Positions 1 through 11,299 of a DNA stretch of 64,000 nt are shown piece by piece. The stretch is taken from NCBI GenBank assembly GCA_964017195.1, contig OZ024887.1, forward strand, positions 7,824,032 to 7,888,031, written 5' to 3'. This DNA comes from Siderastrea radians. Taxonomy: Eukaryota > Cnidaria > Anthozoa > Scleractinia > Rhizangiidae. The stretch's first letter is position 1. The number at the start of each line of letters is the position of its first letter. A program made the translations under genes and the position numbers. The notes beneath the pieces were generated by a model. It was not told where the DNA came from. It did no database searches and saw nothing but the letters and a program-made list of their open reading frames with translations.

Positions 1-416
1 CAACGCAAAAAAAAAACGCAAATTTATAGCCTCATTTTCTACGGGAAAATCACTTTCTCGTAGTTCACTTTTTTTAAAATTCTCTTATGAGATTTTTATT
101 GGATTACCGTTTTTGTTGTTTTATCTATCTGTGTGGTACTCCTGATCAGAGAGTTTTTTTTTTTCATCGCCGCGACGCATCAAGCACGCCATCAATGCCA
201 AAAAGGCTATCGGTCCGTTTTGTAGATTCCAAACGAAATGGTCATTTTCTTTGCTCATCAATCAGGAAATTACTTAACTGGGTCGTTCATGTATGTGAAA
301 TAACGATTATTTTGAAAGTTGCTTTTAAAATAGCAACCGAACATTGAGTTTGTCTATGGAGAAATAGCAACAACTCGGTTACACTCTTTGTAACATACAT
401 GGACCATTTCGCTCAC

Positions 417-883
417 CGAAATACTGAAGTGATGAAAAAACTTGTTGGAGACGAACTTGTCCGAGTTGTTGTACTTGTCTGATGGCAGTAGTTCACATAA
501 CAGTTTTCCGTTGCTGTCAGGAGATGCAGCAAGGTTGTAAGAAAAGCATGAAGTAATTTCTAAACAGGCAAATCCGCACTCGTTTTCGTCTTCAATTAGA
601 TTTGCACTAACACTGGTGATGTTTAGATAGGAAAACTCATCGACCACATAGTTGACGTAAACCAGGTCATCAGAGGATCCTTGGTTGAAACCTTTTAAAA
701 CATAACATCACAGTATGAATTGAAAATAATATCTATCTTTTTTGGCTGAGGGGATTTTGAAAGTGATAGACGTCAACAAACTGGCACAGACTGGAGAACT
801 TTACCTTTACAAGCGATCGGAAATGCCTCACAGATCGCCAGTACAAACAGATAGTTTTTTACAATTGCTGGTAACTTTTCCAT
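417..883 (-). CDS. PAN/apple-domain secreted protein, 5' part (two exons, continues past the left edge)
   Basis: Exon 1 (805-883) starts with ATG at 883 and encodes a short hydrophobic leader ([18 protein letters not shown]) typical of a signal peptide. It ends in phase 1 before a GTAA donor at 804. Exon 2 (417-691) follows an AAAAG acceptor and ends in phase 0 before GTGAGC at 416. The two phases match, giving 118 codons so far. Exon 2 carries the cysteine pattern of a PAN/apple module: [20 protein letters not shown], then an LCELL segment and a conserved DKYNNSDKF stretch. PAN domains bind proteins or carbohydrates, and cnidarians have many secreted PAN proteins, often with a following EGF or lectin module. 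Here the next exon would lie left of position 1. The exon model is read by eye; the domain call is fairly firm, the function unknown. Confidence 0.72.
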
Positions 884-1524
884 CTTGTGTTGCATACAGT
901 TGAAGTTTTGGACAATAGTTCAATTTTAAGACTGCAATGCTCTATTTACGCACTCCAAGCTGTAAACTAACGGCAACGTCCGTAAGCACGTAAATACTAC
1001 ACCCGACAGTGGAAATGCACCTGTTGCGTGATTTTTACGTGCTCCCGGACACGACCCTTTGTTCGCTTTATGTGCGTAAATAAAATTATAGAAGGTTTAT
1101 AGACGTCTTACGTCTGCGGAAAACGCCACGCAAAATTAAACGTGCTTCCAAGATTGTACCCATCCGCTACACATGTTTATAACCCACCGATTAATTTTTG
1201 AGTGCGCTCATTGGACAAAACGCATCACGTGGTACAAGATCGGACGACGGGTAGCAGACCACACACCCCGTCCGATTTGAATATCCGTCGCCCGATATTA
1301 TAAACAAGTACAAAACAAATGAAGAAAGTCACCTTTTCAGGTCTAACTTTTTAATCAAATCACAGTGTTAAAGATTACTTAAACCAATCAACTTGCATTT
1401 ACTTCAACGGTCCGCAGTTGCGCCGTAATTATCACGTTAGGATTTTTTTCCTATTTACCGGCGTTAAAGCGCGTTGTAGAAATTAATCGGAGGCTATAAA
1501 ATAAATAACTCCTTTCTGGCCTTC
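884..1524. other. Non-coding flank, nothing recognised
   Basis: AT-rich sequence upstream of the PAN-gene start. I see no open frame of note, RNA gene or clear repeat. It probably includes the promoter of the PAN gene, but I could not assign any motif. Confidence 0.4.
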
Positions 1525-1661
1525 TGGTATATTGGAGGATAATGCCTTTGGCTAAAAGATTGTCCTCAAAATTTCACAATTGCCCTCGAAGCTTCGCTTG
1601 TCGACCAACTGTTAATTTATCGGACAATCTTTCATCCTCGGGCATTATCCTCCAATATACC
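1525..1661. repeat. Short foldback (MITE-like) hairpin
   Basis: A perfect 22-bp inverted repeat (TGGTATATTGGAGGATAATG at 1525 onward, its complement ending at 1661) encloses about 90 bp. That interior pairs again (AAGATTGTCC with GGACAATCTT). This is the shape of a small non-autonomous foldback element. Confidence 0.65.
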
Positions 1662-1694
1662 AGCTGCCTGAAGGGGTTTATTTACTAAATATTT

Positions 1695-1812
1695 GATTTT
1701 GGGCCAGAGGAGTTTTGATGCAAGTGAAGCGAGGCGCGCAAAGGTATCCTAGGAAGGGATGACGGAACGCGCCCGCGTTTCACTTCCATCAAATCTCCTC
1801 TAGGCCAAAATC
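1695..1812. repeat. Short foldback element
   Basis: Near-perfect inverted arms: GATTTTGGGCCAGAGGAGTT at 1695 pairs with the stretch ending at 1812, and the inner part (TGCAAGTGAA / TTCACTTCCA) continues the pairing. It lies right beside the preceding hairpin and has no coding capacity. Confidence 0.6.
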
Positions 1813-1935
1813 GTAAAATATCCCCCACTGAAAATTACTTACCACAACACGGCCTGGCATCCGCTTCAGGTCATAAACTTTTCTCCAGTAGTAGTAGTGG
1901 TCTACTCGGATTGGCTTCTGTGGGTCTTTCACCTT

Positions 1936-2345
1936 CCATGTACCATTTTTACGCCAGAAATAGTTATTTTCAATTGATTTTAACCTTTTGAAGCGCAAAA
2001 TAGCCTTTTTACGCCAGAAATATAGATATTTGGGCCAATTCCTACGTAAAAATGATCATTTTTACCTTTTTAAGTGCAAAACAGCATTTTTACGCCAGAA
2101 ATATAGTTATTAAAATTTTCAATTGATTTTAACCTTTTGAAGCGCAAAATAGCCTTTCTACGGCAGAAATATAGATTTTTGGGCCAATTTCTACGTAAAA
2201 CTGATCATTTGAACCTTTTTAAGCGCAAAACAGCATTTTTACGCCAGAAATATAGTTAATTTCAATTGATTTAACCTTTGGAAGCGCAAAATAGCCTTTT
2301 TACGCCACAAATATTGATATTTAAGCCAATTTCTACGTAAAACTG
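1936..2345. repeat. Higher-order tandem repeat, about 149-bp period
   Basis: The motif TTTTTACGCCAGAAATATAG recurs at about 1951, 2011, 2092, 2160, 2241 and 2302. The intervals alternate between about 60-68 and 81 bp, so two alternating sub-repeats form a dimer of about 149 bp. One arm contains CAATTGATTTTAACC and the other GGGCCAATTTCTACG. The array is non-coding. Confidence 0.65.
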
Positions 2346-2741
2346 ATCATTTGAACATTTTTCACAAATCTTTGACAAATTTTTTTTGCCAACCCAACTA
2401 CAAGGTTGGTTCTGAGGTGGTTGTTTGCTTTCTTTTTTATTGTCTTTTTTTACTTCTTACTCTGCGATCTCTACTCACGTGTGTTCGGTAAAACACCCCA
2501 CGGCTATTACTTCGCTCGCTTGACGATCCCATTATGAGAAAGAACAACCGGTGAAAAGAATGACTTTAATAGTAATCAAAAAATACTACAACGGTGGTCG
2601 TAAGCAGCCTGGCTACTTTTTGTAAACACATGAAGTGTTCATCACTGCTGAAATCAACTAAAAGTGAAGTTTGTCACACGCTATATAAAGTCACACGAAA
2701 TAAAACAAAACTCGAATGTCAGGGGGCCTTCACTCTTCTGT

Positions 2742-5691
2742 TCACTTCATTAGTACCAGGTCAACAGCATAACAAACGGCCATCAAGAACACGCTGAAGG
2801 AAACAGCTGAGCCCGTGTTGCAGTTGTCAGTGCTACAGCACACGATGACTTTGCAGTTTTCATAGCCAGCCTTTTTCTGATCACAGTCAGACTTCGCAGT
2901 TGAGCAGATCTCTTGTGTAGAGCAGGATGTAGAGACTGCTTTGATACCAAGTGCATCGCTCTCGGTCCTCCTACAGCGGTCAAATGAACTGCTCCCACAG
3001 TCCCTAGAGTATTTGGATGATCCTTCAAGCTTTTCCTTTGAACAGGCGTCGTCGCCTATCTCTCCGCATTTGTAACATTTTAATGCTTGCAGCCACGTCT
3101 GTTAAAATAAGTAGAAATGGAACTATCAATCCATTTATACCAGTATATGGTATGGATGGGCGAACATGAAGTCATTGTTTCACTTCATTCTCTTTTGTAA
3201 ACAAATACCCGCGGACAATTATAAAAACCGCGAAACAAAGCTTTACCTTAACTCATACTGGAATTAAAATAAATGACTTTTCTCTTAACGATTTGAAAGA
3301 ATAGTTTGTTTTGAAATACTGTCTTCAGCCGCTTACTGGAACTCCTGTAATCTCGAACCTTAGCTAACTCAAGAATTCATTTGCCTTGTATACTGTGAGT
3401 ACAGGCTCTTAGTTTACATTTAATCTACTGTCAGCTGTTGTTTCTCTTGCATAATGAAGCTTTAGCGGTATTCTGCCAGTACTCTAATCATATCCCGATA
3501 ATCAGTTCTAATGACGAAAATCAGAGGTGCAAGAAACATATTATTATAAAATCGTTTTGAGATTGTATTCTGGTCAACTTCAACCGAAATGGTTATATAA
3601 CTAGTCTTCTGTGAACTTCCGTGTTAGGTTGCCACGCTCCTGGTTGCCATGGTTCTCCAGAACAAACGGTGGAAAGCTTACAATGAGATGAACGTTTATT
3701 CGTTTGTCTCACGGTGGAATCGCTTAGAGTTCTTGATCGAGCCGTTTCGACTGCAATCCCGCTAGTCTTCATCAGGCGATGAGGTCGATTGTTTACGTGT
3801 CGCTATTTGTAGCGTGATGGTTCGCTGCTATTGGTACATTTCGATCCTCATTATTATTCCGACTATTAGATGTTGTTCCCTCACAGGTCCGCTTTGTGGT
3901 TGGTCGGCTGTTGTGCTTTCTGATCGTAGGTATCCAAGCTTCAGGAATTTCGATTCCACTATCTCTATTGATGTTATTAGGATGAAGTCTTATATGGATA
4001 GCCTCTTTGACCCTACGTGTGTACCAGTGAGGGTCACGATCAATAAACTTAACTTCTTTCCAAATAGGAAGATGCCCCGTTTCGTTAGCAGTATTGCAGT
4101 CGAAACGTCGCGATCAACAACTCTAAGAGATTCCATCGTGAGACAAACGAATAAACGTTCATCTTACCTATCTTACACCATGATGAACAATAAACATATC
4201 TTTAATGACAACTTACAATGAATTTCCATGCAATTACGATTCAACGATTCCAAAGAAATCCAACTACGATTCTAGCGAAATCTAGCGTTTCGAGCGAAAG
4301 ACAGTGATTCTAGCGAACGACGATTCTAGTGCCGGAAAACGACGATTGAAGCGAACAAACCTAACTAGTGAACAACAGTTTTGCAATTCAACTTATAGCT
4401 ATCATGCCGATATGAATATCTAAGCAGTTGCAGTTGCAGTTGTAAGCACGTTTTCGGACTAATTAAGGGTCCATTATATTGTTCAATTTCATGGTTCTTC
4501 TCTGAACAGCACTCATGCTTAGTGCAGCAAAAATAAGAGGTCATTCGAATTCGAAACGAATTTTAGCACAACTTTACTAGCTATACTGAATACTTTACTT
4601 CTAAGGTTTATTTACTAGACTCTCGGACCTCGAACCTCGCATCTCGAACCTTAGCTAACTCAAAAAGCCGAAAATTCATTTACCTTGGACAAAGTGGTTT
4701 CAGGCATTTAATTTACATTTAATCCATTGTCGACTGTTGTTTCTCTTGCCATAATTAAGCTTAAGCGGTATTCTGCCAGTACTCCAATCGTATCCCGATA
4801 ATCAGTCATAATGACGAAAATCAGAAGTACAAGAAACATTATTTTTAAATCGTTTTGAGATTGCATGCTGGTCAACTTAAACTGAAATGGTTGTATCACT
4901 ATCGTGAAGTGATGCTGTAGTAGTCTTCTCTTTTAGGTTGCCACAGAGCGCCACTTTGTGGTGTGCTCCTGGTTGCCATGGTTCTCTAGAACAAACAGCG
5001 GAAAAAATGCAGTGTAGAGTAATGCCTTAACTGCTGTGCAAAATAAGTCACAGGAGTCAAATTTCTCTACAATGTACGATTATGCAGTAGAGAATCTTCA
5101 CTGAAAAAGCTGGAGTTCATTTTTTTTTCTGCAAACTCATGCCGAACGCTTTGAACATTCAAAATGACTGCGTAACCAGTGCAGCACAAATAATAAGGTC
5201 ACCCTAAATCGAAACGAATTTTAGCACAACTTTACCATAATGAATACTTTACTTCTAAGGTTTATTTAGACCCTCGGTCTTACTAAAAAACATATCAGTA
5301 CTCGACGCCTACTAAAAGATTGTTGTTGTCAGCAACATTGTGCCCATTTGATTACTGATAAGTTGAATTGTGGAGGAGAAAACTACGAAAACCTTTCGAG
5401 TTACGCAAAATGAATGATTAGTTAAATTGCTGTATTAAAGTGAAGCAACTGTTTTGGTTCCAGTTAGCGTAAAGTGTGAGTTGAACCAGAGACCAAGTTG
5501 CATATATTAATTAGTTCACTTTATCTTCGATTTACTGTCGCAGCAGCATCTACGCCTTAAAGAATCCCTCCCGATTGGGTACTGGTACTGTAAGCGCATT
5601 TTCTTGTTTGCATTGTCAGCCTTGAGCTATAACACTTACCAGTTGCTACAATTACGAGCGCAACAAACACAGTCAGGAAAAAGTAGCGCAT
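2742..5691 (-). CDS. Ly6/uPAR (LU-domain) GPI-anchored protein, copy 1
   Basis: Two exons. Exon 1 (5640-5691) encodes a signal peptide, MRYFFLTVFVALVIVAT, and ends in phase 1 at a perfect GTAAGT donor. Exon 2 (stop at 2742) encodes a ten-cysteine LU domain: it opens with CYKCGEIGDDAC, ends with VVCC-like IVCCSTDNCN, and is followed by a hydrophobic tail suited to GPI attachment. The family forms three-finger domains displayed on the cell surface. The acceptor matching copy 2 (exon start 3098) would put the LU domain out of frame because of 4 extra bases. The next AG, giving exon start 3085, restores the frame and a product of about 131 aa. The intron (about 2.5 kb) holds duplicated intron blocks and one foldback element. 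Confidence 0.72.
3687..4163. mobile_element. Foldback element in the Ly6 copy 1 intron
   Basis: Arms of about 80 bp: GATGAACGTTTATTCGTTTG at 3687 pairs with the complement ending at 4163, and the pairing continues through CTCTAAG...GATCGAG...CGTTTCGACTGCAA with mismatches. The interior has a 135-codon open stretch (3814-4221) that runs through the right arm. It has no recognisable domain, so I treat it as non-genic. The sequence resembles the terminal part of Penelope-like elements, but I cannot confirm that. Confidence 0.5.
4164..5637. other. Rest of Ly6 copy 1 intron, with a second copy of an intron block
   Basis: Positions about 4690-5000 repeat about 3376-3665 (shared TTGTTTCTCTTGC, ATCCCGATAATCAGT and GTTGCCATGGTTCT landmarks). 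The same block occurs twice in the intron of copy 2, at about 16200-16500 and 16740-17050. At 5359-5361 lies the single TAA that corresponds to the target site of the 37.5-kb element in copy 2. Confidence 0.6.
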
Positions 5692-5841
5692 GATTTTGCT
5701 TGGCTCCTCGAATGTTTGCTCGATCCCGGTGGAGTTAGTATCAACAACGCCTAAAAACTTTTTATGCTCCAAAATGTACCACATAATAGACCTTTGTCAC
5801 ACGGCGCCTTGTTGAGTCCCCGGAGAATAAAAAAGCTTCGG

Positions 5842-7542
5842 GTTGTTTACCATTTACAAAAACTTTCCGGAAATTCAGGTTGGAAAGTACACGTAAATGG
5901 TACGCGACTTTTCGGGTCATTCCAGTGGAAAATTTCCGGGAGCAACGGAACGTCCGAAAAGGTAGTCCTGTTTTTCCAAACGGAATGTTCCAAACGGAAA
6001 TTCGTGTTCCATTTGTTCAAACCTCATCTTTGATACCAGTTTCAGGCTCTCGCGGTCATTTTCTGTCCCAACACAATCAATTAGGGAGCTTAAGTAAACA
6101 AGACGGCGACGGGAAGTAAAACGTCACTTTTAAAATGATTTTCACAATCTTTTAAACTTCTAAGCGATTATTCCGACTTGTTTAACCTGTCTAATGTAGT
6201 CGAATTATCTAGGAGCTGAATTTGTAAGGGCGGCGTTTCAGTTCAGGAAGAAATTATCTTGAAAATTAATTAGAAAATAGTTATGGGTCCCCAATTAGCG
6301 CCCTTTCTTTATAGAGTGCTAGATCACTTGACTCGAAAATAAAGTTATTATTATAATTATAAAAACGAAAATTCACCGTCGTGTGTTCGCGTTCTACACA
6401 AAACTTTGAATTTTGTCATTTCATGTTGTATTTGTGCACAGAACGGCAAATAAATATACCAAGAATAACGCACGTGGAGAGTCGTTCTTTTGTTAATTAA
6501 AGCTTTTGTTTTCGTTAGCTGTCTCCGTCGCGCAAATTCTTTCGTAAATGATAAGGATTTCTGCAAATGGTAAGCGCCAGTCCCGAACGGAATTTCTCAG
6601 TACGGAAGTTTGCTTACCATTTGCCCAAACCGTAAACCGACCGGTTCGCCCGGCAAATGGTAAACAACCTTGTTTTTCCACAACTAAACTCGTTCTCAAG
6701 TTTTTCACTGCGAGGCTAGACAGGGAAAATGTTTTGTTTTTATGCTAAATAGTAGTCGCGTGAAAAAGGTCCGTAGCTATAGGTTGTTTACCATTTACAT
6801 GTGCAAACCGGTCGTTTTACGCTTTGGGCAAATGGTAAGCAAATATTCCGTATTGGGAAATTCCGTTCGGGACAGTCGCTTGCCATTTGCAGAAACCCTC
6901 CCATTGACGAAAACATTTGCACGTCGGCGACGGCTAACGAGAACGTCAACAAAAGCTTTAATTAACAAAACAACGACTCTGCACCGAACACACGACGGTG
7001 AATTTTCGTTTTTTTATAATAATAATAACTTTGTTTACGAGTAAAGTGATCTAGCACCCTTTAAAGACAGGGCGCTAATTGGGACACATACAGGTGTGTG
7101 TAGCTATTTTCTAATGAATTTTAATTTCTAAATACTTTCTTCCTGAATTGAAACGCCGTCCTTACAAATTGAGCCCCTGGATAACTCGAATACATTAAAT
7201 AGGCAAAAGGAGTTGGGAAAATGGCAAAAAACTTTAAAAGATTGTGAAGTCGTTTTAAAAAGGACAGTTTCCTTCCCGTCGCCGTCGTGGTTGCGTTAAG
7301 CTCTCTAACTAATTGTTGTTGGGACAGAAAATTGCCGCGAGAGCTCGAAACTGGTATCAAAGATGAGGTTTGAACAAATGGAACACGAATTTCCGTTTGG
7401 AACATTCCGTCCGGAAAAACAGGACTACCTTTTCAGACGTTCCGTTGCTCCCGGAAATTTTCCACTGGAACGACCCGAAAAGTCGTGTACCATTTACCTT
7501 CCAACCGGAATTTCCGGAAAGATTTTGTAAATGGTAAACAAC
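5842..7542. mobile_element. Large foldback (palindromic) element, 1.7 kb
   Basis: Ends are GGTTGTTTACCATTTAC (5841 onward) and the complement finishing at 7542. Arms of roughly 0.8 kb are imperfect inverted copies of one another along their whole length; for example the TCCGGAAATTC, TCAAACCTCATCTTTGATAC and CACCGTCGTGTG blocks each appear in both arms. The centre is near 6715. The short motif CAAATGGTAA and its complement recur many times, including near the ends and the centre, and may be a transposase-binding repeat (inference). No transposase is encoded. Open frames within are by-products of the repeated arms. Confidence 0.75.
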
Positions 7543-7669
7543 AGTCATTGCTTACGTCACGTGAGCACAGTTGCAAAATCGTGCGATTTGTGATTCGCTT
7601 CAACGAATCAAAAAACATAGGCACGTATTGCGAGCTTGACCTATGTTGAAATGTCAAGTCTTATTCTTG

Positions 7670-8504
7670 CTTAGAACATGGTCACACCCACTCAGCCGAT
7701 CAGTGTCCAGCATTTCGATGCTCTATATTCCATAAACCGTCTTAAATTATGTAAAGTGGCGGGGGCTTTGAAGCACAGGGAAATTGCGGGGTAAAATTAC
7801 AGAGAATTTCTGCATTCATTAGTGGTTCTATATAGAGCATACTAATGAGGCATTGTTTTCCTTTGTTTGGAAGCCTCATTAGTATGCTCTATATAGAGCA
7901 CACTAATGACTAAGTAGAAACTACTAATGGATGCACAAATTCTCTGTGAATACTTATAACTAAATCGATAAAAACAACAGCTTCAACGGCGATGTCAAAA
8001 AAAAAATGCAATCATGTAATAGCAAAGCAAAAAGCAAATCGAAAGAAAAACCATTACTTTACAGCTTTACATGAAATAAGAAATGTTCAGACCTTAATTG
8101 AAATAGAAGGACAGACTTGTTTCTCCGCGTTTGCCGGACTACGAGAACTTGTCTTTGGTCCCTTGGCTTTCCCTGCGGGTTCCCCACTTGCAGGTGCCGG
8201 TGGTTGTAGCGCGTCGAAGGCTGCTTTCACCAGTGTAAATCTAGTAAATCTTGTGGGGCAATCACTGCCTCGAGTTCCTCAACTTCCGTGTATTCGCTCA
8301 TGGCTGTTTACGCATCAACTTCGGTAAACTGAGCGTTGAAGCACTCTCAGCAAAACATTGCAACTCAAAGGCGTGTGTACAATAGCGAAAATATGGTAAA
8401 CAAAATAGCAACGTGATTTCAAGGTGAGAACTGAAAAATTGAAATTCAAAAATACAATCTGCACGCAAAAACGAAATTCTTCGTGGGTGTGACCATGTTC
8501 TAAG
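7670..8504. mobile_element. 835-bp element with perfect 22-bp terminal inverted repeats
   Basis: The left end CTTAGAACATGGTCACACCC (7670) and its exact complement at 8483-8504 form a perfect 22-bp inverted repeat. Inside are a second inverted pair (TCTATATAGAGCATACTAATG with its complement, about 7830-7905) and a gene fragment on the minus strand (8087-8301). I could not identify a target-site duplication with confidence. Confidence 0.65.
8087..8301 (-). pseudogene. Gene fragment inside the 835-bp TIR element, frameshifted
   Basis: From ATG at 8301 the frame reads MSEYTEVEELEAVIAPQDLL and then meets a stop. The neighbouring frame continues with a plausible proline/alanine/lysine-rich stretch (ALQPPAPASGEPAGKAKGPK) to a stop at 8087-8089. 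A 1- or 2-base indel near 8238 would explain this. I do not recognise the protein. An acidic start followed by a low-complexity basic tail could be the N-terminus of a captured host gene or of a transposon protein. Confidence 0.4.
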
Positions 8505-8506
8505 AC

Positions 8507-8619
8507 GGTTAGACAATGAACGCTCGTGTCCTATGGGATATAGCGTCCCTCGCAAGATAGAATTCTATCTTTGCTCGGGACACTATATCCCATAGAACAC
8601 TCGCGTTCATTGTCTAACC
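8507..8619. repeat. Foldback hairpin between two repeat copies
   Basis: GGTTAGACAATGAACGC (8507) pairs with GCGTTCATTGTCTAACC (ending 8619). Pairing continues through the GTCCTATGGGATATAG arm to a central palindrome AGATAGAATTCTATCT. It is almost fully self-complementary. Confidence 0.7.
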
Positions 8620-8620
8620 C

Positions 8621-8770
8621 TTACTTAGAACATGATCACACCCACTCAGCCAATCAGTGTCCAGCATTTCGATGCTCTATATTCCACAAACTATCTTAAA
8701 TTATGTAAAGTGGCGGGGGCTTTGAAGCACAGGGAAATTGTGGGGTGAAATTAGTATCCACAGAGAATTT
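8621..8770. repeat. Second, truncated copy of the 835-bp element's left end
   Basis: Positions 8622-8770 repeat 7670-7815 in direct orientation, including CTTAGAACATG(A)TCACACCCAC and GTAAAGTGGCGGGGGCTTTG. The rest of this copy is different: short direct repeats of ATGCATACTAATGC follow at 8820-8870. Confidence 0.6.
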
Positions 8771-9139
8771 CTGCATTCATTAGTAGTTCTATACAGTCAT
8801 TAGTATGCTCTATCTTATAGAGCATACTAATGCAAATGCATACTAATGCAATGCTAATGCATACTAATGCAAATTCACGTGCCCTTCAGCACGTCGCTAT
8901 AAATTTCAAATTACCAAACATAGCTGTTTTAAGAATCTTACAAAGCTCAATCAAAATTATCTACATCAAGCACAGATACAACCTTTTCAACCAACATCTT
9001 GCTGAATTTTACATGACTAAAACAGCTGTTTCATAACGCAAATTAAAGATATGGAAATTAAAGTTTCTAGTAAACAGTCTATTTTTGTCACGTTCCACCG
9101 TTAGCTCCGACAAAGTTCAGCATTGCCTGCCTTACCCAC

Positions 9140-10868
9140 AGGAAGCCCACGCATAATATTTGAATATTATTAAAAATGGCGGTTCAAAATATAAGACTTT
9201 GTGTGGGATTTCGAAGCGAACATTTCGAGCAATACATAACAGCGGACTAACTGAATAAAGTTCATGAAACATCACATGGTGTTGTTTGCTATCCTTACAA
9301 CGCATTTTGAGCAATTTTAGGTCCATTTACTTTGCTGTACATTAGTAAATGTATAATACAATGACAAGGAAGGAGTCATTTGGCCCGATTTGGCCACTTT
9401 CACCGCTCGACATGTTTCGGAATTTGCTCGAATTTACGCACAAATATAGTTCGGGCTCCCATTTTGACTTAGCGACTTGATAAAAGGATGACATCCAAAT
9501 GATTTCCTCAAAACCAGTTGCACATTGCTCGTGTTCCCTAAGAATTGGCCACAGCACAAAATCATAATAGCATCTCAAAATAGGCCGCCATGGATCCGTG
9601 AGGATCACGATAGTCCCGTTTGACCACGGTCGACACTGGAAACCAGTAAAATTAAGCCCCAATGGGGAGGGCCACGCTCATTTTGGTCATGTTACAATTG
9701 TAGTAACTACGACCCGGTGCGGACACAAATTGTCGCTCCAGCACAGTCTGGTTCGCGCGAGAAAGGTGGAATCGCTGCGTGGGACTCCGTGACCTTGTGG
9801 AGGAAATTAAGTTATCGAAAGAAATTAAAACGGTCTTGGCCGTTAGAAAATGAAAACATGTCATGAAAAAAGAAAGCGAGCCGTGTTTCTTCTTTGCGTT
9901 CATATACAAAACGTTTGAAATACAGGTCAGTCTACTGCGTAAATTTTAAATACGTACTCTGCGTGAAATGAATGTGTTCAATTTTTCTGACTCTTCGATA
10001 TATAGTTTTTATATATCAGATATATTTTTACGACCTGAAGTCGGCAAATTCATTTAAATTCATATCCTCGCGCGCACGTGAAAAATGTTTTATTTTAAAA
10101 TTGTGATTGTTTATACTATATCAATTTTTTTATTTGCGAGAAGCCGGTGAGGTAACCTACGTCTTCTAAAAACAAGAAAATATACATCCTGAAAATGGAT
10201 GTAAATTCAGAAATGGGAATGATTTATTTTTGCTATCCACTTGTAACACGCAGCGATTCCACCGTTCTCACACGAACCAGACTGCGTTGGAGCGACAATT
10301 TGTGTCCGCACCGGGTCATAGTTACAACAATTGTAACTTGACCACTGGGGCTTAATTTTACTGGTGCCCAGTGTCGACCGTGGTCAAACGGGACTATCGT
10401 GATCCTCACGGATCCATGGCGGCCTATTTTGAGATGCTATTATGATTTTGTGCAGTGGCTAATTCTTTGGGAACACGAGGAATGTGCAACTGGTTTTGAG
10501 GAAATCATTTGGATGTCATCCTTTTATTAAGTCGCTAAGTCAGTATGGGAGCCCGAACCATATTTGTGCGTAAATTCGAGCAAATTCCGAAACGTGTCGA
10601 GTGGTGAAAGTGGCCAAATCGAGCCAAATGACTCCTTCCTTGTCATTGTATTATACATGTACTAATACACAGCAAAGTAAATGGACCTAAAATTGCTCAA
10701 AATGCGTTGTGAGGATAGCAAACAACACCATGTAATGTTTCAGGAACTTTATTCAGTTAGTTCGCTGTTATGTATTGCTCAAAATGCTTGCTTCGAAATC
10801 CCATACAAAGTCTCATATTTTGAAAGGCCATTTTTAATAATATTCAAATATTATGCTTGGGCGTCTTG
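9140..10868. repeat. Inverted duplication carrying two copies of a gene fragment
   Basis: Left arm about 9140-9785 and right arm about 10247-10868 are inverted copies with scattered differences, separated by about 460 bp of AT-rich spacer that includes TATATA palindromes near 10000-10030. Both arms encode related peptides. On the minus strand (9342-9662) the frame contains GTIVILTDPWRPILRCYYDF and several N-x-S/T sites. Both arms also carry MDLKLLKMRC followed by a cysteine-containing segment (9132-9326 minus, 10681-10995 plus). The right copy has extra stops. The family is unknown; it may be an extracellular protein exon or an element gene. Confidence 0.6.
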
Positions 10869-11299
10869 TGCCTTAACAATAGTTTCTGGAATTACCATCA
10901 ATTCCACAACGACAAGGTTCTCGGGTGTTTACTTATCCTACGATCAGGAAGGAAATGACCACCACAACTTCACCATTAAAATTCAAAAATCATAGTCTAA
11001 TCTTGATGTATGGAGATCTCGAGACTTAACTCTGTTCGGTCTGAGAATGTAATGCTCAATCCCTTGTGTTATTATACGCTTGTAGTGCAAATGACAACGC
11101 AAACCTAACCTGAAAACATGTAAACACTTAATCAGATCAACCAAGACTGGTTCGTATTTGTCTGCAGGCAAGATGAAATCTTTTCGTTTATACAATTTGC
11201 TGAGCAAGTCCGCGACTGGAATCGAATGATAACTTACGAGCCGTATTTTCTTGAACTGGCTGCCATACTAAAACTGAAAAAAAAAACACTATTGCTATC

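Noticed and set aside
3814..4221. 135-codon open frame in the Ly6 intron as a gene
   Set aside because: It reads through the right arm of a foldback element and has no recognisable domain; conserved only where it overlaps the inverted repeat.
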